From: Streptomyces xanthochromogenes
GTDB lineage: Bacteria; Actinomycetota; Actinomycetes; Streptomycetales; Streptomycetaceae
DNA: 64,000 nt
NCBI RefSeq assembly: GCF_014650455.1
Contig: NZ_BMUZ01000008.1
Coordinates: 124,001-188,000, forward strand
Direction: 5' to 3'
Shown: positions 18,340-29,525 of the stretch, piece after piece
Layout of the letters: each line of letters starts with the position of its first letter
Numbering within the stretch: the stretch's first letter is position 1
Translations under genes and position numbers: made by a program
The notes under the pieces: generated by a model
What the model was told of the DNA's origin: nothing
Database searches by the model: none
What the model saw: only the letters and a program-made list of their open reading frames with translations

Positions 18340-19830
18340 GTGCACGATCAGGAGAAGGCCGCCCGGAGCAAGGGCGCCGCTGTCCGTACCGCGGAGGTGG
18401 GGCGTGCGGCGGGGCCGTCCGCGCAGCAGCGGGGTGTGCTGGGACTGCAGGGCAGCGTGGGCAATGCCGCCGTCGTGCAGATGCTCCGTCAGGCCGACCA
18501 CGCCTGGGCCCAGGAGGAGCACCGGCACGGTGCCGGATGCGGCCACCAGCAGGCCGAGTCGGTGCAGCGCTCCGCCGTGCACGACGTGCTGCGCGGGTCG
18601 GGCAGTCCGCTCGACGACAGCACCCGTACGGACATGGAAGCGCGCCTGGGCGCCGACTTCTCCGACGTCCGCATCCACGACGACAGTGCCGCCAAGGCAT
18701 CCGCCGCCGAGGTCGGCGCCCGCGCCTACACCAGCGGCAACCACGTCGTCATCGGCGCGGGCGGCGGCGACAGCCACACCCTGGCGCATGAGCTGACGCA
18801 CGTCATCCAGCAGCGCAAGGGCCCCGTCGCCGGCACCGACAACGGTGACGGCCTCAAGGTCTCCGACCCGTCCGACCGCTTCGAGCGCGAGGCCGAGGCG
18901 AACGCCCACCGGGTCATGTCGTCCGCCCCGCAGGTCGACACGGACGTACAGCGCGAAGCCGCCACCGACGTCCAGCGCGAGGTCGCGCCCGGCCCCGCGG
19001 CGGCCTCCCTCCCCGCCGTGCAGCGCGTCTTCGACCAGGACAACCCCGGGAACCCCCAGAACGTCATGACGACCGAACACTGGGAACGCCAGGCCGGGGT
19101 CATGGGTGGCGACGGCAAGGCCACGAAGGAGATGACCAAGACCAAGACGGATCTCATGGCGTCGGCCAAGAAGGCGAAGAAGGGCTACAAGGCCGACAAG
19201 CCGCGCACGATCGACGAGATCATCAAGACGGTCGGCCCGGCCCTGCTGCAGCAGCTCCAGGGCCTGCCGGAGACGTCCGGGCGACTGGAGCTGTACCGGT
19301 CGATGAGCCTCGGCGAGGCGCAGAGCATCCTGGGCTACTGGGGTACCGCCGAAGCCCGTACCGCCGTCGAGGAGTACATCCGGGGCGGCGAGGGCTCGGC
19401 CAAGGACTTCCGCACGCAGGGGCTCAAGGGCATGACCGTCGGCTCCCACCTCGGCGACAGCGGTCAGGCGGACGCCTACTACGCCATGATGACGGAGAAC
19501 TACCAGGTCCAGCTGCGCTTCACGCTGAAGCCCGGGGCTCACCAACTGCTGTTCAACTCGGACCACATGGCTCTCGGGCCCGGCTACAAGACCGAGCTGA
19601 TCCGCAAGGGCGAGGGCGGCGGCCACAAGAAGGCGAACGCCAACGAAGGCACGCTGCCCGGCTACATCGGGGTGAAGGCGGAGGACAACGAGCCCTACAG
19701 CATCGGCATCGCGCAGGGCGCCAACGGCAAGAACGGCCGTGAAGTGGGGCCGAGCCAGCTGCTGTTCCAGCTGTTCCTGCAGGACGTCTCGCTGGTGAAG
19801 GACAAGACGAACACCCTGGGCGGAGAGTAG
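18340..19830 (+). CDS. DUF4157 protein with putative ADP-ribosyltransferase-like C-terminus
   Basis: A 496-residue protein from GTG 18340 (ggaagagag upstream). Residues about 75-160 are the DUF4157 zincin-like domain with MEARLGADFSDVRIHDDS, GNHVVIG and the metal motif HELTHVIQQ (His near 150 and 154). DUF4157 domains are markers of cargo loaded into extracellular contractile injection systems. From about 310 the sequence has LYRSMSLGEAQ (Arg near 320), GMTVGSHLGDSGQADAYYA and a beta-rich region FTLKPGAHQLLF, an arrangement like R-S-E ADP-ribosyltransferases; the catalytic Glu is not certain. No signal peptide. Confidence 0.75.
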   Translation: MHDQEKAARSKGAAVRTAEVGRAAGPSAQQRGVLGLQGSVGNAAVVQMLRQADHAWAQEEHRHGAGCGHQQAESVQRSAVHDVLRGSGSPLDDSTRTDMEARLGADFSDVRIHDDSAAKASAAEVGARAYTSGNHVVIGAGGGDSHTLAHELTHVIQQRKGPVAGTDNGDGLKVSDPSDRFEREAEANAHRVMSSAPQVDTDVQREAATDVQREVAPGPAAASLPAVQRVFDQDNPGNPQNVMTTEHWERQAGVMGGDGKATKEMTKTKTDLMASAKKAKKGYKADKPRTIDEIIKTVGPALLQQLQGLPETSGRLELYRSMSLGEAQSILGYWGTAEARTAVEEYIRGGEGSAKDFRTQGLKGMTVGSHLGDSGQADAYYAMMTENYQVQLRFTLKPGAHQLLFNSDHMALGPGYKTELIRKGEGGGHKKANANEGTLPGYIGVKAEDNEPYSIGIAQGANGKNGREVGPSQLLFQLFLQDVSLVKDKTNTLGGE

Positions 19831-19883
19831 GTCACCGTGTGATGCGGCGAACGGCGAAGTCCTCTCCGGCGAACGTGAGTTGA

Positions 19884-19916
19884 CGATGGCCCCTGACGGA
19901 ACGTCAGGGGCCATCG
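19884..19916. terminator. Bidirectional terminator between DUF4157 gene and katG
   Basis: Arms cgatggcccctgac (19884-19897) and gtcaggggccatcg (19903-19916), 14 bp perfect, loop of 5 bases. Confidence 0.85.
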
Positions 19917-19929
19917 AGGGCGTCCGGTT

Positions 19930-19962
19930 CACTGGGGCCGGCCGTACCGGCTGGCCCCAGTG
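19930..19962 (-). terminator. Second hairpin at the end of katG
   Basis: Arms cactggggcc (19930-19939) and ggccccagtg (19953-19962) lie directly downstream of the katG stop codon; the loop is itself GC-rich and partly self-complementary. Confidence 0.7.
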
Positions 19963-19968
19963 GGTGGA

Positions 19969-22200
<2,232 letters not shown>

Positions 22201-22993
22201 GGCAATCCTTCTTGACTCGGTGGATCACGGTGCTGAGGAACTGCGGGCGGTGAAACGGCCGTGACGCGGGCCTCGCCGAACGTCCGCGGCCTCGTTACGG
22301 TCACGGGGCCGGGCTGGTCAAGTAGCGTGCCGCGCACACGACTTGGCAGGACAATACGGCCCACGCGATCACACGCCCCGGAAGGCGGCGAGGTGGCGGC
22401 GGGGCGGCTGTTGACCCGGGTGGTCATGGGCGGGGCGGCGCACGGGGCGGAGCCCGGCACCTTCGCGGCGGCGATCCCCCATGACGTCTGTGTCTCCCGG
22501 GTGGGTTGGGTCCTGTTGCGGGTGGGACCGGAGTCTTCCGATCCCTAGGCTAGCGGCGTCATCGATCCTACGATGGACCTTGTCCAAGTCAAGAAGTACA
22601 CCAAATCCGTATCCCTTCGGGTCTCGGGATCCCGCACGGCCGACGGTCCCCTCGGGTCCTGGGAATCCCGCACGGGCCGACGGGAATCTCGTGGGGAACC
22701 GGGGGAACCCGCTGGAGCCGATGGATCTTTGCGGGTCTTGGCGGGTTCTGACGGGCCCTACGGAAGGCGGGAGCGCCCTGGCACACTTCGCCTGTCGCGT
22801 CGACGCCTGTCGCACTGGCACCCGAACCGTCACCGCCGGAACCATCGACCCCTGAACCGTCGACTCCTGAACCGTCGGCTCCTGAACCGTCGGCTCCTGA
22901 ACCGTCGGCTCCTGAACCGTCGACTCCTGAACGTCGACTCGTCCCACTGTTGACTGACCCATCGACCCCTGAACCGTGGACAGGTGAACCGGT
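22201..22993. other. katG-furA intergenic region
   Basis: No gene is supported. The katG-proximal half should hold the katG promoter and Fur-type operator; I cannot define the operator with confidence. The furA-proximal half is filled with the 15-bp tandem repeat listed separately and with looser gggaatcccg-like repeats near 22640-22710. A 793-base spacer is unusually long for this pair. Confidence 0.6.
22851..22939. repeat. 15-bp tandem repeat array upstream of furA
   Basis: Six head-to-tail copies of cctgaaccgtcggct or its variant ending gact; the last copy is one base short. A seventh diverged copy (cctgaaccgtggac) lies just before the furA start region. Confidence 0.95.
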
Positions 22994-23416
22994 ATGAGTG
23001 ACCTGCTCGAACGGCTGCGAGGGCGCGGCTGGCGGATGACTTCCCAGCGGCGCGTCGTCGCGGAGGTACTGTCCGGCGATCACGTGCACCTGACCGCCGA
23101 CGAGGTGCACGGCCGTGCGGCGCAGCGGCTCCCCGAGATCTCCCGGGCGACCGTCTACAACACGCTCGGCGAACTGGTCTCGCTCGGCGAGGTCCTTGAG
23201 GTCTCCACCGACGGCCGGGCCAAGCGCTACGACCCCAACGCCCACCAGCCCCACCAGCATCTGGTCTGTTCCCAGTGCGGCATCATCCGCGACGTCCACC
23301 CCGTCGGCGACCCGTTGGACGACCTCCCGGCCGGGGAGCGCTTCGGCTTCACGCTGGCCGGGGCCGAGGTCACCTACCGCGGCCTGTGCCCGGCCTGCAC
23401 CCAGAACCCGGCCTGA
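22994..23416 (+). CDS. Fur-family peroxide/metal regulator (FurA/CatR type)
   Basis: A 140-residue repressor with an N-terminal winged helix (GWRMTSQRRVVAEVL, ATVYNTLGELV) and a C-terminal metal-binding dimerisation domain with HQHLVCSQCG and the second CPAC pair for structural zinc. The gene is divergent to katG, so it is the expected repressor that releases katG under peroxide stress. The ATG at 22994 is chosen from the conserved MSDLLERLRGRG start. Confidence 0.92.
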   Translation: MSDLLERLRGRGWRMTSQRRVVAEVLSGDHVHLTADEVHGRAAQRLPEISRATVYNTLGELVSLGEVLEVSTDGRAKRYDPNAHQPHQHLVCSQCGIIRDVHPVGDPLDDLPAGERFGFTLAGAEVTYRGLCPACTQNPA

Positions 23417-23669
23417 GTCCAGGTCTCGTCCTGAGTCCAGAACAGAACCCGGCCTGAATCCAGGACTCGTGCCGAGTTCAGGGCCTCCCTGAGCCCGGGA
23501 CCCGTCCTGAGCCCGGGATGCGTCCTTGGCCCGGGACCCGTCCTGCGCCCGGCTCCGTCCGGGAATGAGTCATAGCCGACACCCCGCGAGCCGTGTCGAA
23601 GTTGGGCTGAACGGGTGACCGGCGTCATCATGGCCGGATGCAGATACAGCACGTGGGCGAGGTGGTCCG

Positions 23670-24059
23670 GTGAGCAGGTACGACGTCACCGACGAACAGT
23701 GGGAGGGGCTCGCCCAGGTCGTGCCGCTGCGCGGCCGCAACGAATGGCCGTCCAGAGCGGATCACACCACGATCCCCGGCGACTACGCGACCGTCGAACA
23801 GCGGCGCTTCGTCGTCCTGCGCGTACAGATCTTCGCGGATGCCCGTGAAGTGGCCGAATACCTCATCGCCCAGATCCCGGTCCTGCTCGACCTGACCGGC
23901 GCCGACCCCGAAGTCGCCAAGCGCATCCTCGACTTCAGCACCGGTGTCGTCTTCGGCCTCGGCAGTGGAATGCACCGCGTCGACCGCAATGTCTTCCTGC
24001 TCGCGCCGGCCGGCACCGAAGTGGAAGGCATCGCCGCGGCGGCCGTCCCGCACCCCTGA
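23670..24059 (+). CDS. SepF-like cell-division protein (paralogue)
   Basis: A 129-residue protein with the SepF/DUF552 core: VEQRRFVVLRVQIFADAREVAEYL, DPEVAKRILDFSTGVVFGL and a closing VDRNVFLLAP. SepF proteins bind FtsZ and membranes. It lacks the N-terminal amphipathic membrane helix of canonical SepF and is not in a division cluster, so it is likely one of the additional SepF paralogues found in Streptomyces. Start GTG 23670. Confidence 0.8.
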   Translation: MSRYDVTDEQWEGLAQVVPLRGRNEWPSRADHTTIPGDYATVEQRRFVVLRVQIFADAREVAEYLIAQIPVLLDLTGADPEVAKRILDFSTGVVFGLGSGMHRVDRNVFLLAPAGTEVEGIAAAAVPHP

Positions 24060-24333
24060 CACCGCAGCCGCGCCCGCGTTCGTGAGGGCACGGGTACCGG
24101 CGGCGTCCCGCATTCCCGGCGGTCCCGGTGGCCGTGACGGCCCCGGCGGCCGCGCCACCCGACATCCTGCTCTCGCCCGCTCGACCACCCCGCCCGCTCC
24201 ACCCCCGGGCCCGTCCCGTTCGCTCCACCGCCCCGCCCAGGACCGTCCCGCAGCGCTGTGCCGTCCCTCATTCGTAGGAAGGTCAACGAGGCGGAACGGT
24301 TCGTCAGTTTTCGGGCTGCGTACGGTCCCGGTC

Positions 24334-25500
24334 ATGACCACCGCGACCACCAACAGTGACCGAACCGGCCGACCCGATCGACCCACCGTCACCGAATTAC
24401 GACTCTCCGCCTTCCGGACCCACCGCGGCGCGGCCATCCCGCTCGGCCCCCTCACTCTGGTCACCGGGCCCAGCGGCAGCGGCAAGTCCAGTGTCCTGGA
24501 AGCGTTCGAGGCCCTTGCCAGGCTCGGCTCCGGCGCTGCGCTCGGCCAGGTGTTCCGCGACCCCGCGGGCTGCGTGCCCGAACGCGCCGAGGCCGACGAG
24601 CAGGGCCGCCGCGGCTTCCGGATCGGCTGCACCGTCGACGGGCCGGCCGGGCCCGTCCGCCTCGATCTCGCCGTTCAGGCCGAACCGGAACTCCGCGTCG
24701 TCGGCGAACGTTTGACGAGCGAAGGGCAGACCCTGCTCAGCACCGCACTGCGCGATCCGAGCCGCTCCACCGTCCAGGCGGCCTGGCACACCGCGGGCGC
24801 GGTCCCCGTCACGCGCGCACCGCTGCCCGACGACCGGCTCGGCACCGCGCTCCTGCCGCTGCGCGTCGCGGGCAAGACCGAAGGACAGTTGCGCGTTCTG
24901 GCCGCCGCCGAACAAGTCGTCGTGGCCCTGCGCTCGGTCTTCCCCTGCGACCCCCAGCCCCAGCGGATGCGGGCGCCCGTCGTCCCCGCCCAGGCCGCCG
25001 GTGACGGCCGGCTGCGGCGCGGCTGTGACAACCTCGCCGAAATCCTGCGGCGCACCCGCACCGAATGCGGCATCCGCCACGGCCGCCTCGTCGCCGCGGC
25101 CAGGGCCGGCTGCGTCGGCCCCGTCACGGGCCTCACCACCGAGGAACTCGCCGACGGCACGGTACGAGCCGTTCTCGCACGCGGTGCGGCCCGGCACGGC
25201 ACCCCCGTGGACCGGCTGGGCGAGGGCGAACTGCGCTACCTCGCCCTCGCGCTCGTCCTGCTCACCGGGCCCGGAGTCCTGGCTGTCGACACCGTCGCCG
25301 AGGTGCCGCCCGCCATGCAGACCCTGACGATCCTCGCCGACGGCCTGGACCGCGCGCTCGACCCGCGCCAGAGCCGCGAACTCATCGCGCTGGCCGCCGA
25401 GATGTGCGCCCGCGGCCACATCCGGCTGCTCGCGGCCGTAGGCGACGGCGTGAGCGCCCCGAAGACCGACGGAACGACGGTGGTAGACCTGGGGCCGTGA
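24334..25500 (+). CDS. SMC/RecF-like AAA ATPase
   Basis: A 388-residue protein with an N-terminal ELRLSAFRTHRGA strand typical of RecF/SMC-like ATPases, Walker A GPSGSGKSS (about residue 46) and the distal signature and Walker B region GEGELRYLALALVLL ... GVLAVDTV. The canonical Walker B Glu is replaced (AVDT). No coiled coil is evident. The last base triplet overlaps the GTG of the MazG-like gene (GTGA), so the two are coupled. DNA- or nucleotide-related signalling is plausible, not proven. Confidence 0.75.
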   Translation: MTTATTNSDRTGRPDRPTVTELRLSAFRTHRGAAIPLGPLTLVTGPSGSGKSSVLEAFEALARLGSGAALGQVFRDPAGCVPERAEADEQGRRGFRIGCTVDGPAGPVRLDLAVQAEPELRVVGERLTSEGQTLLSTALRDPSRSTVQAAWHTAGAVPVTRAPLPDDRLGTALLPLRVAGKTEGQLRVLAAAEQVVVALRSVFPCDPQPQRMRAPVVPAQAAGDGRLRRGCDNLAEILRRTRTECGIRHGRLVAAARAGCVGPVTGLTTEELADGTVRAVLARGAARHGTPVDRLGEGELRYLALALVLLTGPGVLAVDTVAEVPPAMQTLTILADGLDRALDPRQSRELIALAAEMCARGHIRLLAAVGDGVSAPKTDGTTVVDLGP

Positions 25501-25880
25501 ACCAGGAACTCGACGTACCGGCCCTGCAGCGCAGACTCGCGGCCTTCGCCGCCGCCCGCGACTGGCAGCCGTACCACACCCCGAAGAACCTCGCCGCGGC
25601 CCTCAGTGTCGAGGCCTCCGAACTGCTCGAAATCTTCCAGTGGCTGACCCCCGAGCAGTCGGCCCGGGTGATGGCCGACCCGGACACGGCCCACCGTGTC
25701 AGCGACGAGGTGGCAGACGTCCTCGCCTATCTGCTCCAACTGTGCGACGTGCTCGGAATCGACGCCCTGGCCGCCCTCTCCGCCAAGATCGACCGCAACG
25801 AACTCCGTTTCCCCGCACCGGAACCGCTCAAGCCGCCGAACAACTCGCCGACGAACACGGAGAGTCACTCTTTCGAGTGA
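25497..25880 (+). CDS. MazG-like nucleotide pyrophosphohydrolase
   Basis: A 127-residue all-alpha NTP pyrophosphohydrolase. The motif ALSVEASELLEIFQW followed by VSDEVADVLAYLLQL supplies the EExxE...ExxD metal ligands. It starts with LQRRLAAFAAARDWQPYHTPKNL, typical of the short MazG-like house-cleaning enzymes. The stop lies in a GTCACTC/GAGTGAC hairpin (25863-25880) that may terminate the operon. Confidence 0.88.
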   Translation: MNQELDVPALQRRLAAFAAARDWQPYHTPKNLAAALSVEASELLEIFQWLTPEQSARVMADPDTAHRVSDEVADVLAYLLQLCDVLGIDALAALSAKIDRNELRFPAPEPLKPPNNSPTNTESHSFE

Positions 25881-26005
25881 CCGAGATACTCACAATCGGC
25901 TTGCTGTGCACAGATTTCCGATTTCCTCTGGCTTTCCGGGCCACTGAAGCTCACGCTAGGTAGTGGACGCGACGCTCGTGTCCGCCATACGAACGGGGAA
26001 AGCGG

Positions 26006-26497
26006 ATGGATGCGGTACGGCTCCTGAAAGTCAGCCAACACGCCCTGGCCCAGAACCGGGACGTCCTCGACATCGTGGCCGAGGCCTGGCAGGCACAAGC
26101 CCTCGCCCAGGCCATCGGCGGCCACCTCGCGACCACCGGGCCGCCGGAACTCCGGGGCGAGGCCCGCGGCCTCAGCGAGGCCGGCAGCCGGGGCTGCGCC
26201 GTCCTCGACCACCCGGGCCTGCGCCAGGGCGGCGTCCGTGCGTCCCAGCTCTCCGAAGTGACGGACGCGGCAAGTGCGTTGACCTCCTTGGGGGCCCTGC
26301 TCGGCGATGTCGCGATGGCCCTCGTGTCGGTGGCCTGCGCGACCGACGACGAGGGGCTGTACTGGCAGTGCATGGAGGCCATCGACGCCGCCGACGAATC
26401 GAGCGACCGCGTCCGCGGGATGCTGCGCCGGCTGGCCTTACGGGACGGGGACAGATCGGCCGAGGCGCTACGCAAATCGGCGACGGGTCCGCCATGA
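26006..26497 (+). CDS. DUF6099 family protein
   Basis: A 163-residue helical protein from ATG 26006 with MDAVRLLKVSQHALAQ, LRGEARGLSEAGSRG and the conserved YWQCMEAIDAADES. I recognise it as the Streptomyces DUF6099 family. No membrane segment or known motif; function unknown. Confidence 0.75.
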   Translation: MDAVRLLKVSQHALAQNRDVLDIVAEAWQAQALAQAIGGHLATTGPPELRGEARGLSEAGSRGCAVLDHPGLRQGGVRASQLSEVTDAASALTSLGALLGDVAMALVSVACATDDEGLYWQCMEAIDAADESSDRVRGMLRRLALRDGDRSAEALRKSATGPP

Positions 26498-27081
26498 CGC
26501 GGGCAGTGCCCCGGCCCGGCTGCGGGGCGGCTTCACGAACGGCTCGGGTGCCGGACTGGCTACCGCTCGGCTGCCGGGTCGGTCGATGGGTCACGCGACG
26601 GTCCGGGCGACGGATCGGAGGACGGGCCGGGCGGACGGGTCGGGAACGGGGCCGGGGGACGTTTTGGGAAAGGGGCCCGAGGACGGTTCCCGAGGGCGGT
26701 TGGGAAGGGGCCGGAGGATTCGAGTGCGGGGGACAGGGAGTGCGGAGGAGCATCGAGCGCCGGAGAGCCGACCGACTGCTGGCGAACCGTGGATATGCGG
26801 GCATCAACTGGCCTGCACGGGAAGGAGGTTCGTGTACCAGGCGCCGCGGAAGGCGGCGGCATATCGGGCGCGTTGAACGCGGCGGCCACGTCGGGGGGAT
26901 CGGGTGGTTCGGGTGCAGCGGGCGCGTTGGGCGCGGCGGCCACGTCTGGGCGGCGGATGGCGCCGAGTCGTCCCGCGACGGTGGCGAAGGAGTACCGGAC
27001 CCCGGGCCCGCACTCCGCTCAGCCGCCGCCACCCTCGCCGGACCACTGGCTGCCCGAGGATCACCCCCGGGCCCGGGCCTC
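26498..27081. other. Low-complexity GC-rich spacer
   Basis: Runs of ggacgg/cgggcgg repeats give long open frames on both strands without a credible start. A frame at 26789-27085 (+) encodes a repeat NAAATSGGSGG / GAAATSG and ends in a Pro-rich tail; it could be a small low-complexity protein, but I do not call it. Confidence 0.4.
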
Positions 27082-27357
27082 CTAGCGGCTCTCGCCTCCG
27101 CGCTGCCCGCGCTGCTCGCTGCCGTGCGCCGACTGAGCCTCCTGTGCCTGCTGCGGCTCGTCCGAGCCCTGGTCGGACGGGGTGCGCTCGGCGGTGGACT
27201 GCAGATCCGCGTCGAGCTGCGTCAGATCGGCGCTCAATGCCGCCATCAGCTCTTCCATCTGCTGCAACAGCCCCTTCGGCGCACCCTCCCGCCCGGCTGC
27301 GGACTGCGGCGCCGACTGCTGCGGCACAGTCTGTTCGGGCACGGCTTCCTGGGACAT
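27082..27357 (-). CDS. Small hypothetical helical protein
   Basis: A 91-residue protein starting at the ATG at 27357. Residues 28-55 (LLQQMEELMAALSADLTQLD) form a clear amphipathic helix; the flanks are Gln/Ser/Glu/Arg-rich and probably disordered. A small coiled-coil adaptor is possible. No family recognised. Confidence 0.5.
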   Translation of the reverse strand: MSQEAVPEQTVPQQSAPQSAAGREGAPKGLLQQMEELMAALSADLTQLDADLQSTAERTPSDQGSDEPQQAQEAQSAHGSEQRGQRGGESR

Positions 27358-27606
27358 GGCGGCCTCCTCGGCCCAAGCCCTCCCGCGGGGCGGGCGGGGC
27401 GGAGAATCGGTCGACGCACCGGCCAAGGCCGCCGACACGCGGGCCGGGCGGTCCGGCTCCGCCCGAGCCAACGAACGTTCGGCGATAACGTCACTGGTCA
27501 GAGGGGTCGCGACGGGCCGGAACAACGAATATTCACCCGACCGGGCTTTCGTTGAGCAGGTGGCGCGAACGGGGTTGACGGCGGTCCGACGGTGCAGGAT
27601 GGAGAC

Positions 27607-28536
27607 ATGGATCTTCGCATCTTCACCGAGCCCCAGCAGGGCGCCGGCTACGACACCCTCCTGACCGTCGCCAAGGCCACCGAAGACCTCGGCTTCGACG
27701 CCTTCTTCCGCTCCGACCACTACCTCCGCATGGGAACCGCCGACGGCCTCCCGGGCCCGACCGACGCCTGGATCACGCTGGCCGGGCTCGCCCGCGAGAC
27801 CAAGCGGATCCGCCTCGGCACCCTCATGACGGCCGGCACCTTCCGGCTGCCGGGCGTACTCGCCATCCAGGTCGCCCAGGTCGACCAGATGTCGGGCGGC
27901 CGGGTCGAACTCGGCCTGGGCGCCGGGTGGTTCGAGGAGGAGCACAAGGCGTACGGCATCCCCTTCCCGAAGGAGAAGTTCGCCAGACTGGAGGAGCAGC
28001 TGGCCATCGTCACCGGACTCTGGGCCACCGAGGTGGGCCGCACCTTCGACTTCAACGGAACCTACTACCAGCTCAGCGACTCTCCCGCGCTGCCCAAGCC
28101 GGCGCAGGCCAAGGTGCCCGTCCTGATCGGCGGACACGGGGCGACCCGTACACCGCGCCTCGCGGCGCAGTACGCGGACGAGTTCAACATCCCGTTCGCC
28201 TCCATCGAGGACAGCGAGCGGCAGTTCACCCGGGTACGGGCGGCGGCCGAGGCCGCCGGACGCCGGGCGGACGACCTCGTGTACTCCAACGCGCTGGTCG
28301 TCTGCGTAGGCAAGAACGACGCGGAGGTGGCCCGGCGGGCCGCCGTCATCGGACGGGAGGTGGAGGAACTCAAGGCCAACGGACTCGCGGGTTCACCCGC
28401 CGAGGTCGTGGAGAAGATCGGCAAGTACGAGGCGACCGGCTCGTCCCGCATCTACCTCCAGCTGCTCGACCTCGACGACCTGGATCAGCTCGAACTGATC
28501 TCCTCGCAGGTGCTGCCGCAGCTGACCAGGGCCTGA
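27607..28536 (+). CDS. F420-dependent LLM-class oxidoreductase
   Basis: A 309-residue TIM-barrel enzyme of the luciferase-like monooxygenase class, F420-dependent branch: LRIFTEPQQGAGYDTLL, FRSDHYLRMG, GTLMTAGTFR, VELGLGAGWFEEEH and VPVLIGGHG. ATG 27607 was chosen because it starts the conserved MDLRIF strand; the cofactor is deoxyflavin F420 by family. Substrate unknown. Homocysteine methyltransferase follows after 2 bases. Confidence 0.88.
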   Translation: MDLRIFTEPQQGAGYDTLLTVAKATEDLGFDAFFRSDHYLRMGTADGLPGPTDAWITLAGLARETKRIRLGTLMTAGTFRLPGVLAIQVAQVDQMSGGRVELGLGAGWFEEEHKAYGIPFPKEKFARLEEQLAIVTGLWATEVGRTFDFNGTYYQLSDSPALPKPAQAKVPVLIGGHGATRTPRLAAQYADEFNIPFASIEDSERQFTRVRAAAEAAGRRADDLVYSNALVVCVGKNDAEVARRAAVIGREVEELKANGLAGSPAEVVEKIGKYEATGSSRIYLQLLDLDDLDQLELISSQVLPQLTRA

Positions 28537-28538
28537 CG

Positions 28539-29525
28539 GTGCGGCCCGCCCGGACACTCGCAGCGGCTCTCGCCGAGGGGGCGGTCGTCCTCGACGGGGG
28601 ACTCTCCAGCCAACTGGAGTCCCAGGGCTGCGACTTGAGTGACGAGCTGTGGTCGGCCCGGCTGCTCGCCGACGACCCGCGGCAGATCCAGGCCGCGCAT
28701 GCGGCCTACGCGAGGGCGGGCGCCCAGGTCCTGACCACGGCCGGCTACCAGGCCACCTTCGAGGGCTTCGCCCGACGAGGACTGAGCCACGGAGAGGCGG
28801 CGCGACTCCTGGCCAGGAGTGTTGAACTGGCGCGCGGGGTCGGGGAGTTGGACGGGCCCGGGGATTCGGGTGGGGTGGGGGAGTCGGGCGGGGTGGGGCG
28901 GGGGAGGGGGGAGGGGGGAGACCCCCCGACCCCCGAGCTCTGGGTAGCCGCCTCCGTCGGCCCCTACGGCGCCTTCCTCGCCGACGGCAGTGAGTACCGG
29001 GGGCGGTACGGGCTGAGCGTGCGTGAGCTGGAGCAGTTCCATCGGCCGCGCATCGAGACGCTGGTCGCGGCGGAGCCCGACGTGCTGGCGCTGGAGACGG
29101 TGCCGGACGCCGACGAGGCGGAGGCGCTGTTGCGGGTGGTCGAGGGGTGCGGGGTGCCGGTGTGGCTCTCGTACAGCATCGAGGGCAGGCGGACCCGGGC
29201 AGGTCAGGATCTGGCCTCGGCGTTCGCCCTGGTGGCGGGCCTCGATCAGGTGATCGCGGTCGGGGTGAACTGCTGCACCCCCGCCGACGCCGACCGGGCG
29301 GTGCCCCTCGCGGCCTCGGTCACCGGCAAGCCGGTGGTGGTCTACCCGAACAGCGGTGAGCGATGGGATGCGGAGGGGCGGCGCTGGGCGGGTGGGGCGA
29401 CGTTCGACGTGGGGCGTGTGGGGGAGTGGTTGGCGGCGGGGGCGCGGCTCGTCGGCGGGTGCTGCCGGGTGGGGCCCGCGGAGATCGCCCAGCTGGCGGC
29501 CCGGGTGCGCGGGCGGGCAGCGTAG
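28539..29525 (+). CDS. mmuM: Homocysteine S-methyltransferase
   Basis: A 328-residue zinc enzyme that transfers a methyl group from S-methylmethionine or SAM to homocysteine. LDGGLSSQLESQG opens the barrel, and zinc ligands are visible in VGVNCCTP and GGCCRVG. Near residues 105-130 there is a Gly/Val/Glu-rich insertion (GGVGESGGVGRGRGEGG) that is not part of the fold and probably a loop expansion caused by slippage in a G-rich tract. Start GTG 28539. Confidence 0.88.
   Translation: MRPARTLAAALAEGAVVLDGGLSSQLESQGCDLSDELWSARLLADDPRQIQAAHAAYARAGAQVLTTAGYQATFEGFARRGLSHGEAARLLARSVELARGVGELDGPGDSGGVGESGGVGRGRGEGGDPPTPELWVAASVGPYGAFLADGSEYRGRYGLSVRELEQFHRPRIETLVAAEPDVLALETVPDADEAEALLRVVEGCGVPVWLSYSIEGRRTRAGQDLASAFALVAGLDQVIAVGVNCCTPADADRAVPLAASVTGKPVVVYPNSGERWDAEGRRWAGGATFDVGRVGEWLAAGARLVGGCCRVGPAEIAQLAARVRGRAA

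Noticed and set aside
26560..26943. Pro-rich minus-strand frame of 127 codons
   Set aside because: Low-complexity repeat of PAPFPTRPPG type caused by gccc-rich DNA; no start signal.
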